Positions 7,570 to 15,326 of a stretch of DNA of 64,000 bases are shown here, piece by piece. A model generated the notes under the pieces. The model was not told the DNA's origin. It searched no databases and saw nothing but the letters and a program-made list of their open reading frames with translations. Every line of letters begins with the position of its first letter. Within the stretch, counting starts at the first letter, position 1. Position numbers and translations under genes: made by a program. Source of the stretch: Marinicellulosiphila megalodicopiae (GTDB taxonomy: Bacteria > Pseudomonadota > Gammaproteobacteria > Pseudomonadales > Natronospirillaceae); NCBI RefSeq assembly GCF_045862395.1, contig NZ_AP023087.1:4526001-4590000 (forward strand), given 5' to 3'.

Positions 7570-10439
7570 TGATTAATAAAATTCACACATATCTAGGTGG
7601 CTTTATTGCATGCCTTTTGTTTTGTGCAATCTTTTCAACGGTTGCGCAAGCTAAGCCTCTGCAATTGGCAAATACGCCCAATCAAGTTTCTATTTTAGAA
7701 CATTCTACCTTTTTATTTTCCACCACCCCCGTCAAAGATCTCGATGCGATTAAGCATGTCTCAAGTATGCAGTGGCAAGAAACCCTTGAAACATTTGTAT
7801 TTAATGGCGGTGAATTCTGGATTAAAACACAATTTAACAACCCGACAGATTCAGCTATATCAAAAGTCATTTATTTTGAAAAAGCTCATATTTTTGAAAT
7901 CGATTTAACTCATCTGGACCAAAACAACCAAGTTTTATATGAAGTGCAAACTGGCTCAAATCGCCCAATTGAAACCAAACCGATTATTACTAACGGTTTT
8001 GCATTTAACCTGACATTTCCAGCTAATCAAGTGAGCACCATTTTTACACGCTTAGATACCACAGGCCTTAATCGTTTTGGTATGGACATTCTTACTGCTG
8101 ACCATTTTCAAAACATCATTGACTCTCGAAAAATGTGGGAAATTTCTTTTTATTCCATTTGGGTGTTTCTATTTTTCTACAACGTAAGTGTGTTTTTACT
8201 CACAAGAGAATCCATCTTTTTTAGTTTTTCTTTTTTTCCAGTATTAATGGCCACATTAGCTGCATCCGATTCAGGGTTTTTATTCGAATTATTTCCAATG
8301 TTACGTGGCACACTCGGCCTAAAAATAGAGATGTTCTCTCTGTGTCTGATCATTTATTTTTTAGTTAGCATCCATGATATTTTTAAACCACTGCGCCTGC
8401 CTCACCCAACATTATATTTTATTAATTATTCAATTAAAGTCACCACATTCTGCTTGTTTGCTCTTTGCTTTTCGTCGTTGTATTTAGGTATAACAAAGCT
8501 CATCATCCTTTTATGTGCCATAACTTTAATAATTACGACATTCCAAGTGTATTACTTAGCAGCTAAGCGTTATCAATCTTATAGTGTACTTTCGATTGTT
8601 TGGACAATTTTCCTATTAGGAGCAGGCATGTCATTTATGACCGCGGTGGACCTATTAGATAAATCAGTCATCACTGATAATTCAGTTCATTGGTCCATTT
8701 TATTAAGCTATTCATTGCTTTCTTTAACGATTGTTAAAAAATTACAAGCTGAAAAAACCAGTGCTAAACATGCCATGGAAGAATCTCGAAAAAACATTTC
8801 CCGTTTTTATGATATTTTTCAAAATGCTGAAGAAGGCATTTTCTCCTGCGATGATGATGGCATCATTAAAGATGCGAACCCCGCATTATGCACGCTACTT
8901 CAAAACAAAAATCCTGAAGGCCAAAACATTGCAAATTGGTTTAATAACATCGAAGAAAAACAAGAGATTTTTGACGAGCTGCATAAAACGTTACGCATCA
9001 AAAATAGAGAGGTCACCTTTTTAGACGCTAAAAATCGCTTATTTTGGCTGTCCATTAGTTTAAGAATCATGCCAAATTCCAAAAACTCTAGCGAGCATAT
9101 TAAAGGTACGATTGTTGATATTACCGACCTTAAAGCGACCGAACAAAAATTAAATTATGTAGCAGATCACGACAACTTAACCGGTCTTTTAAATCGCAAT
9201 AAAATTCTAGAAGAGGTGTCATTAGCCATTAATAAATATGAGCACTGTTTTGGCATCAATATCAACTTAGATTCATTTAGCGCCATCAATGAATCGTGTG
9301 GGCAACTTGCGGGCAATCAATTATTAAGTGAAATTGCCAGTTTATTAGTAAGTAACACCTATGTTCGTCATCAAATTGCTCGTATTCAAAGTGATGAATT
9401 TTTTATACTTTTACCAAATGTTCAAGAAGCCGAAGGCATTGAGCTTGCTCACAGCATCAAAGAGAAACTCTCTCCATTCGCCTTTGAATGGGATCAGAAG
9501 AACTTTAAAATTAATGCAAGTATTGGCTGCGCAGCGTTTGATAAATCTGATCATGATTTACGTACCATTTATGAACGTACCGTCATTTCGTTAAAACAAG
9601 CCAAGCTTAACGGCGGTAATCGCATTGAATATTACTCAATTGACAACCACAAAGACAATGCTGCCAATATATTATTAACCGGTTACCATCGAATTAACGA
9701 CGCACTCAAAAATGATAATTTTGTTTTATTCTATCAGCCGATTCAAACTCTTGGAGCAAAAGAAGGTTTGCATTATGAAGTACTGATTCGCTTACAAGAT
9801 GCAAAAGGTGGCATCATTGCTCCTGGTGAATTCTTACCCGCTGCTGAGCGCTTTAACTTAATGCAGGATATTGATCGCTGGGTGATTAACCATTTCTTTA
9901 ATTGGGTCACTTCCAACCCAGAACATGAAGCCCAATTAGAATGTGCCAGTATCAATTTATCAGGTAGCACATTAAGCACGCCAGAATCCATTGAGCGTAT
10001 TAATGATTTATTTAATCAATACCCTATTAATCCTAAAAAAATCTGTTTCGAAATAACAGAAACCATGGCCATTACCCACTTAGAAACCACGCGTAAATTT
10101 ATTAAAACCTTTAAAGATAAAGGCTGTCGTTTTTCTTTGGATGACTTTGGTACCGGATACTCTTCTTATAGCTACTTAGCTAATTTAGATGTCGACTATG
10201 TAAAAATTGACGGCAGCTTTGTGAAGGATATTGTTTGTTCACCTTCCAACCAAGCCATGGTGAAATCCATTCACGATGTGGCTATGGCTATGGAATTAAA
10301 AACCATTGCTGAATTTGTTGAAAACGAAGACATTGTTCTAGTGCTGCGTAGTATTGGAATAAATTACGCACAAGGATATGGCATCGCTAAACCTGCCCCA
10401 CTTTCTAATCATCTGATATCTCAAGTTAAAGCATCCTAG
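7569..10439 (+). CDS. 7TM sensor PAS-GGDEF-EAL protein (probable c-di-GMP phosphodiesterase)
   Basis: A 956-residue inner-membrane signalling protein. Order: signal peptide (1-28), 7TMR-DISMED2-like periplasmic domain (about 35-180), seven TM helices (about 190-395), coiled linker, PAS (about 410-525), GGDEF-like (530-690) and EAL (695-950). The GGDEF motif is degenerate: QSDEF at about 606-610, so cyclase activity is unlikely. The EAL domain keeps its catalytic residues: EVL (about 737), SINLSG, FEITET, DDFGTGYSS, YVKIDG, IAEFVE and AQGYG. The likely net output is hydrolysis of c-di-GMP, controlled by the 7TM and PAS sensors. The start ATG 7569 is supported by the signal peptide that begins there, although no Shine-Dalgarno sequence is visible because a hairpin occupies the site. 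It follows glgX by 42 bases. Confidence 0.9.
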   Translation: MINKIHTYLGGFIACLLFCAIFSTVAQAKPLQLANTPNQVSILEHSTFLFSTTPVKDLDAIKHVSSMQWQETLETFVFNGGEFWIKTQFNNPTDSAISKVIYFEKAHIFEIDLTHLDQNNQVLYEVQTGSNRPIETKPIITNGFAFNLTFPANQVSTIFTRLDTTGLNRFGMDILTADHFQNIIDSRKMWEISFYSIWVFLFFYNVSVFLLTRESIFFSFSFFPVLMATLAASDSGFLFELFPMLRGTLGLKIEMFSLCLIIYFLVSIHDIFKPLRLPHPTLYFINYSIKVTTFCLFALCFSSLYLGITKLIILLCAITLIITTFQVYYLAAKRYQSYSVLSIVWTIFLLGAGMSFMTAVDLLDKSVITDNSVHWSILLSYSLLSLTIVKKLQAEKTSAKHAMEESRKNISRFYDIFQNAEEGIFSCDDDGIIKDANPALCTLLQNKNPEGQNIANWFNNIEEKQEIFDELHKTLRIKNREVTFLDAKNRLFWLSISLRIMPNSKNSSEHIKGTIVDITDLKATEQKLNYVADHDNLTGLLNRNKILEEVSLAINKYEHCFGININLDSFSAINESCGQLAGNQLLSEIASLLVSNTYVRHQIARIQSDEFFILLPNVQEAEGIELAHSIKEKLSPFAFEWDQKNFKINASIGCAAFDKSDHDLRTIYERTVISLKQAKLNGGNRIEYYSIDNHKDNAANILLTGYHRINDALKNDNFVLFYQPIQTLGAKEGLHYEVLIRLQDAKGGIIAPGEFLPAAERFNLMQDIDRWVINHFFNWVTSNPEHEAQLECASINLSGSTLSTPESIERINDLFNQYPINPKKICFEITETMAITHLETTRKFIKTFKDKGCRFSLDDFGTGYSSYSYLANLDVDYVKIDGSFVKDIVCSPSNQAMVKSIHDVAMAMELKTIAEFVENEDIVLVLRSIGINYAQGYGIAKPAPLSNHLISQVKAS

Positions 10440-10492
10440 TTTCTATGCTCGCGGTGCTTTACAATAAGTCATTTTTCGACTGACACCTCCTT

Positions 10493-11221
10493 ATGACTCA
10501 ACTTAGCGTAAACTTAAACAAAATCGCACTTTTGCGTAACTCTCGCGGCCGCGATTTTCCAAGCGTCAATGAATTTGCTCGCCTTGCCATGAAAAACGGT
10601 GCTGTGGGTGTCACCATTCACCCAAGACCTGATGAGCGTCATGCTCGCTATTCGGACATTTTAGCCTTACAAAATATCGTTAACGAATTTGAAGGTAAAG
10701 AACTGAATATTGAAGGTTACCCTACTGAGCAATTAAACAAAGAAGTGTTAGCAGTACAGCCAGATCAATACACATTAGTACCCGATGAACCTGGCCAAAT
10801 TACATCTGATCACGGATGGGATTTAACCAAGCATTATGACTTTGTACAAAAAATAATCGAACCATTTAAAAACAGCAAAACCCGCATCAGTTTATTTGTT
10901 GATCCTGATTTAGAACAAATCAAATTAGCTGCAAAATTAGGTGTTGCACGTATTGAGTTATATACGGAATATTATGCCGTATCATTTGATTCAATTAATA
11001 AAAGTGCTGTGCTTGAACAATTCATGAAATGCGCAGACTATGCTTTGTCTCTAGGGCTTGAAGTGAACGCTGGTCACGACTTAGATTTACAAAACTTACC
11101 CGACTTTGTTGCGAAACAAAATATTGATGAAGTCAGTATTGGACACGCATTAGTAGTTGAGTCCCTTTTAAATGGCTTTGAAGACACCATTAAGAAGTAT
11201 GTAAAAATATGTAACGCTTAA
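10493..11221 (+). CDS. pdxJ: Pyridoxine 5'-phosphate synthase
   Basis: PdxJ condenses 1-deoxy-D-xylulose 5-phosphate with 3-amino-2-oxopropyl phosphate to pyridoxine 5'-phosphate, the last ring-forming step of the DXP-dependent vitamin B6 pathway. The 242-residue length is normal. Family motifs seen: LSVNLNKIALLRNSRG at the start, GVTIHPRPDERH, TLVPDEPGQITSDHG, RIELYTEYYA, GLEVNAGHDL and EVSIGHALV. In many gammaproteobacteria pdxJ lies after recO; here it stands alone 53 bases after the EAL gene. The expected Shine-Dalgarno region reads CACCTCCTTATG, which lacks any SD and instead equals the 3' end of 16S rRNA (see findings). Confidence 0.95.
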   Translation: MTQLSVNLNKIALLRNSRGRDFPSVNEFARLAMKNGAVGVTIHPRPDERHARYSDILALQNIVNEFEGKELNIEGYPTEQLNKEVLAVQPDQYTLVPDEPGQITSDHGWDLTKHYDFVQKIIEPFKNSKTRISLFVDPDLEQIKLAAKLGVARIELYTEYYAVSFDSINKSAVLEQFMKCADYALSLGLEVNAGHDLDLQNLPDFVAKQNIDEVSIGHALVVESLLNGFEDTIKKYVKICNA

Positions 11222-11298
11222 TTTTCAGAAGACTCTGTATAACTAAGATCTTTTCATTTTTAGTTTTTCAGAGCCTTCTCTAGTAAATTGGAAAAGAC

Positions 11299-12195
11299 AT
11301 GACAGAAAAAAAAGATCACAAACACCAACCCGTATTTACCCCCAATCCCATTGCCAAACCCTTAAGATTATTCAGTTATGTCTTTCCAAATTCAATTGCA
11401 GGATATTTAGCCACTCTCTGGTCACGCCCTATTAATATGGGAAAAGGTCTGTATATTCCAAAATTAAAATCTCAGGCCAACCATATAATAAACACTGGCG
11501 TCACACCAATTTACGGTTACGGTGAAGGAGATAAACACATAGTTTTATTGCATGGATGGAATGCAAGAGGTGGACAGCTACGTAAATTTATTAACCCTTT
11601 AGTTAGAGAGGGGTTTTGTGTATGGTGGTTTGATGCGCCCGGTTTTGGTGAGCATCCTGGTAAAACCAGTAACGCCTATCTTTTTGGACAAACACTCATT
11701 GACGTACAACAACAAATTCAAGCAAAAACAGGACAGCCTATATACGCCACGATATCGCACTCATTAGGATGTTTGGCAACTATTCTTGCGACAAATCCTA
11801 AATTATTTCAACCCGCCTATTGTTGTACAAAACTTATTTGGATCGCCCCAAGCATTTCTCCTAATACTATGTTTGATTCCTATTGCGAACATATGAGCAT
11901 TCGTGAAGCCATTCAACAAAAAATGCGCACATTAATACACGATGACATGCAGATCATTCTAAAAGAAGATCCTTGGCAATTTTTTAAGCGCGAAGATCTG
12001 TTTGATCATTTACCTAACCAAACACTGTTGATGTTTGATACTCAAGATGAAGAAGTATTACAAAGTGACTTTGAAAGCATCAACGACCGAATCAAACCTG
12101 AATGTACAATTAAAACAGAAGGCCTCGGTCATTATCGAATGTTAAAAGACAGCCCAGTTATTGAACAAATCACTCAATTTATCGCGACAAAGTAA
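11299..12195 (+). CDS. Alpha/beta hydrolase fold protein
   Basis: A 298-residue protein with the alpha/beta hydrolase signs: HGWNARGGQLRKF (oxyanion strand, about 86-98), WWFDAPGFGEH, a nucleophile elbow reading SHSLG instead of the common GHSxG, and a late His in LGHYRMLKD. The acidic residue is probably the Asp in LMFDTQDEEV. There is no signal peptide, so it is cytoplasmic. The substrate cannot be deduced. It ends 10 bases before the prlC start (12206), so the two are probably cotranscribed. The first 70 residues are not part of the hydrolase core. Confidence 0.75.
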   Translation: MTEKKDHKHQPVFTPNPIAKPLRLFSYVFPNSIAGYLATLWSRPINMGKGLYIPKLKSQANHIINTGVTPIYGYGEGDKHIVLLHGWNARGGQLRKFINPLVREGFCVWWFDAPGFGEHPGKTSNAYLFGQTLIDVQQQIQAKTGQPIYATISHSLGCLATILATNPKLFQPAYCCTKLIWIAPSISPNTMFDSYCEHMSIREAIQQKMRTLIHDDMQIILKEDPWQFFKREDLFDHLPNQTLLMFDTQDEEVLQSDFESINDRIKPECTIKTEGLGHYRMLKDSPVIEQITQFIATK

Positions 12196-12205
12196 GGAGC
12201 TTCAC

Positions 12206-14251
12206 ATGAGCAATCCATTATTTAATTTTAATGCACTACCAGAATTTTCAAAAATCAAAGCTGAGCATTTTAACCCTGCTATTGATGACATTTTAAAAAC
12301 CAATCTACAAAAAATAAAAGACATCAAAATAGCATTTAAAGCCAAACCCAATACGGACTGCCTAGAGCAATTTAATGAAATAAGTCGTCACCTAAATAAT
12401 GCTTGGTCACCTATCTCTCATCTTTCAAGTGTTCAAGATTCACCAGAAGTACGAGACGCTTACAAACAAGCATTACCAAAACTGACAGATTACTCCAATG
12501 CATTTTGGCAAGATGAAGAAATATACGAATTATATAAAACCATAAAAGACAGTGAATTATATTCTCAAATCAATAGTGAGAAAAAACGAGTGGTTGATTT
12601 AGCCATTCGTGATTTTGAGTTATCGGGCATTGCATTAGCTCAAGACAAAAAAGAAACCTATGCAAAACTCACAAGTGAACTGTCAGTTTTAACTCAACAA
12701 TTTTCTGAACAAGTATTAGATGCCACTCAAAGTTTTTATATTCACATTAACGATGAAAGAGAATTAGACGGATTACCTGCTGGCGCAAAATCATTATTAA
12801 AACAATTAGCTCAACAAAAAGAATTAGATGGGTTTGTGATCACACTAGATTTTCCAAGCTATATGCCCATTGTGACCTATGCAAACAATCGAGAATTGCG
12901 TGAAAAACTTTATCAAGCATTTGTTACTCGTGCATCTGACCAAACTCCTAAAAAAGAAGACAGCGAGAAACTAAACAATCATCCCGTGATTGAGCAAATC
13001 ATGCAAAAAAGAATTCAATTAGCAAAACTATTAGGATTTGCTAACTACGCTGAAAAATCCGTTTCAACCAAAATGGCCAGTAACGGCGATCAAGTGATAG
13101 AATTTTTAGAACAACTTGCAATACAAGCAAAACCACAAGCAAAAAAAGAGTTTCAAGCGCTACAAGCATTTGCAAAAAAAGAATGCGGCCTTGAAGATCT
13201 AAAACCATGGGACGTAGCCTTTGTTAGTGAAAAACTAAAAATGGCGCAATACAGTATTGACCAAGAACAGATCCGAGAATTTTTTCCTATTGAAAACTGC
13301 CTAAGCGGATTATTTCAAACCGTTGAAAAATTATACAACGTGCAAATCGTTAAAAATGAAAGCGTCGATGTATATCATAAAGACGTGGCGTATTTTGATA
13401 TTTTTGAAAACAACGAAATCATTGCGGGTTTCTATTTTGATTTATACGCACGCGAAGGTAAACGCGGTGGCGCTTGGATGGATGACTGTCGTGCTCGTAT
13501 GGTGACACCGACATTTAAACAGCTACCTGTTGCTTATATGGTATGTAATTTCACTCAACCCGACGAAAATGGATTGGCCACTCTAACCCATGACGAGCTG
13601 ACCACATTGTTTCATGAATTTGGTCACGGCTTGCATCACATGATGACATCCATAGATGACTCAAACATCAGCGGCATTAGTCACGTTGCTTGGGACGCAG
13701 TGGAATTACCATCGCAATTTATGGAAAATTTCTGCTGGCAACCAGAAGTATTGGCGTACCTTTCAAGCCATAAAGATTCTGGTGAACCGATTAATGACGA
13801 CCTTTTGCAAAAAATGCTCAACGCTAAAAACTTTCAATCGGCCATGTTTTTAATTCGTCAAATAGAATTTGCGATCTACGACTTTAAATTACATCAACAA
13901 TATAATGAAAATAATCCTGATTTGATTCAGTCATTAATAGATGACATTCGTAAAGAGTTTGCGGTGATTGAAGCCGTGCCTTACAACCGATTCCAAAATA
14001 GTTTCACCCATGTTTTTGCAGGCGGATATGCAGCTGGATATTACAGCTACCTTTGGGCAGAGGTTTTATCGTCAGACGCATTTGCCATTTTTGAAAAAGA
14101 AGGCATTTTTAATAAAGCGACGGCAAGTCGATTCAAAAATGAAATCATCAGCCAAGGCGGATTAAAAGACGCTATGGAATTGTTTGTGAACTTTGCAGGT
14201 CGTGAACCAAAAATTGATGCATTACTAAAAGATCGAGGACTTTCTCTTTAA
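12206..14251 (+). CDS. prlC: Oligopeptidase A (M3 family zinc metallopeptidase)
   Basis: PrlC/OpdA degrades short peptides, including cleaved signal peptides, in the cytoplasm. The M3 zinc site LFHEFGHGLHH (HExxH form) is present, preceded by TLTHDEL. Further signs are YFDLYAREGKRGGAWMDD, NFTQP, ELPSQFMENFCW and FAGGYAAGYYSYLWAEVL. With start ATG 12206 (MSNPLFNF) the protein is 681 residues, the usual length for this family. AAGGAG (12194-12199) lies 6 nt before this ATG and settles the start. A possible earlier start inside the preceding gene is not needed. Confidence 0.95.
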   Translation: MSNPLFNFNALPEFSKIKAEHFNPAIDDILKTNLQKIKDIKIAFKAKPNTDCLEQFNEISRHLNNAWSPISHLSSVQDSPEVRDAYKQALPKLTDYSNAFWQDEEIYELYKTIKDSELYSQINSEKKRVVDLAIRDFELSGIALAQDKKETYAKLTSELSVLTQQFSEQVLDATQSFYIHINDERELDGLPAGAKSLLKQLAQQKELDGFVITLDFPSYMPIVTYANNRELREKLYQAFVTRASDQTPKKEDSEKLNNHPVIEQIMQKRIQLAKLLGFANYAEKSVSTKMASNGDQVIEFLEQLAIQAKPQAKKEFQALQAFAKKECGLEDLKPWDVAFVSEKLKMAQYSIDQEQIREFFPIENCLSGLFQTVEKLYNVQIVKNESVDVYHKDVAYFDIFENNEIIAGFYFDLYAREGKRGGAWMDDCRARMVTPTFKQLPVAYMVCNFTQPDENGLATLTHDELTTLFHEFGHGLHHMMTSIDDSNISGISHVAWDAVELPSQFMENFCWQPEVLAYLSSHKDSGEPINDDLLQKMLNAKNFQSAMFLIRQIEFAIYDFKLHQQYNENNPDLIQSLIDDIRKEFAVIEAVPYNRFQNSFTHVFAGGYAAGYYSYLWAEVLSSDAFAIFEKEGIFNKATASRFKNEIISQGGLKDAMELFVNFAGREPKIDALLKDRGLSL

Positions 14252-14309
14252 GTTTAATTTTTTGAAGGGATAAAAAATTAAACGCTTGGTGAGATATCTG
14301 GCGGCTCTT

Positions 14310-14347
14310 GTGCATCCTGCACCCACTGCATTAGTACATCCTTGTAC
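14310..14347. repeat. Two miniature hairpins with CATCC loops
   Basis: GTGCA-TCC-TGCAC (14310-14322) and GTACA-TCCT-TGTAC (14334-14347) are perfect small stem-loops 11 bases apart in the prlC to GFA intergenic region. They share the core CA-TCC(Y)-TG with three further hairpins in the window (28016-28029, 53871-53886, 53935-53950). The surrounding 14281-14400 is more GC-rich than its neighbours and holds no gene. Confidence 0.6.
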
Positions 14348-14468
14348 GTCGCGTCGGAGAACCCGCCTTGCTATCTCAGTCGCTCGCTTGTATTTGTAGG
14401 TTTGGCTTTAGCCTATTGTTTTTAAAAACTGACACCATAAATGGTGCCCCACAAAACACAGGAATTTT

Positions 14469-14885
14469 ATGCAAACAATAATTATACAAACAATAACAGG
14501 AAGCTGTCACTGCAACGCAGTCACATTTACAGTACCCAAAACATTAAACGATGTGAGATATTGCCACTGCACAACGTGCAGAAAACTAAGCGGCACGTCT
14601 TTTTCGGTTGTATCCTTAGTGAATTTAGAAGATTTTAAATTAACCAAAGGCGAAGATAATTTAGTTCACTACCGATCAAGCCCGCATAAAGATAGAGCCC
14701 ATTGCAAAACCTGTTTTGCGCCGATTTTTGCACAACTAGACACTCATCCCGACGATAGAAGAATTCGTTTAGGTTCATTAAACGAAGAGCCAATCGTAAA
14801 CATCACCGGACATATTTGGGTCAGTCAAAAACCAGACTGGTCTGTGATTAATGATGACTTGCCTCAGTTTCAAGAGTTCGAATAA
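14469..14885 (+). CDS. GFA family protein (glutathione-dependent formaldehyde-activating-like)
   Basis: A 138-residue protein with the Cys pattern of the GFA/Mss4-like zinc fold: GSCHCNAV near residue 14, YCHCTTCRK near 37-45 and HCKTCFAP near 80. The C-terminal RLGSLNEEP and GHIWVSQKPDW are typical. Members are named after Gfa, which was reported to speed the formaldehyde-glutathione reaction. For most members, including this one, the substrate is unknown. AGGA lies about 6 nt before ATG 14469. A strong terminator follows directly. Part of a second copy remains at 15118-15195. Confidence 0.85.
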   Translation: MQTIIIQTITGSCHCNAVTFTVPKTLNDVRYCHCTTCRKLSGTSFSVVSLVNLEDFKLTKGEDNLVHYRSSPHKDRAHCKTCFAPIFAQLDTHPDDRRIRLGSLNEEPIVNITGHIWVSQKPDWSVINDDLPQFQEFE

Positions 14886-14890
14886 ACACA

Positions 14891-14915
14891 AAAAAGGAGC
14901 GAAAGCTCCTTTTTT
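14891..14915 (+). terminator. Intrinsic terminator of the GFA gene
   Basis: AAAAAGGAGC-GAAA-GCTCCTTTTT: a 10-bp stem with a GNRA tetraloop and a T tract, 5 bases after the stop codon. Confidence 0.9.
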
Positions 14916-14953
14916 ATTGTTCAATGATTTTACTGTTTCTAAATCGTCTTCAC

Positions 14954-15102
14954 CTAATTGTGCAGGTACTGCTCTTCTTTTAATCCTTCAAAATGTTGTT
15001 GCTTGATCTTTTTTTGCCAAGGGCCTGTCATGATTTGTGTGAGTTGATTTTGAATGTTTAGTTTATTTAATATAAGTATTCCCACTCATCTAAAATACTC
15101 AT
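14954..15102 (-). pseudogene. Possible frameshifted small gene remnant
   Basis: On the minus strand an ATG (15102) opens MSILDEWEYL. Near 15073 the frame must shift to continue as LNKLNIQNQLTQIMTGPW and then KKIKQQHFEGLKEEQYLHN up to TAG 14954-14956. The second part has protein-like composition but no recognisable family. It lies between the GFA terminator and the GFA gene remnant, in DNA that appears to be decaying. The call is tentative. Confidence 0.25.
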
Positions 15103-15117
15103 GAATCGTCACAAAAC

Positions 15118-15195
15118 TGGACAATTTGAATAAGTCAAAAACCAAAATGGACAGTAATTAATGATAACTTCCCGCAGCAACATGCGTTTGAATAA
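15118..15195 (+). pseudogene. 3' remnant of a second GFA family gene
   Basis: Read from 15118, the 26 codons give WTI*ISQKPKW, then TVINDN and FPQQHAFE, then stop. This matches the C-terminus of the intact neighbour (GHIWVSQKPDW, SVINDD, LPQFQEFE) almost residue by residue, with the Trp of HIWV changed to TGA. The rest of the gene is not visible upstream. It is best read as the tail of a tandem paralogue that was deleted and is decaying. Confidence 0.75.
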
Positions 15196-15326
15196 ATAGC
15201 CTTTTAATAATAGATATTCCCTTTCTTAATTTTACAGCACTACAATATTTCAACTACTTGTAAATTCTAACATTCAACCTAAGCTCAATAATAATCAACT
15301 TCATTGTGCATTGATATTTAGGATAA
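15196..15326. other. Leader region of the multi-PAS chemoreceptor
   Basis: AT-rich 131 bases between the GFA remnant and the next gene. I see no gene or strong hairpin. AGGAT just before the ATG pair at 15327/15333 is the likely ribosome binding site. Confidence 0.4.

Noticed and set aside
12161..12205. Earlier in-frame start for prlC
   Set aside because: The added 15 residues overlap the hydrolase gene and lack a Shine-Dalgarno sequence, while ATG 12206 has AAGGAG at ideal spacing.
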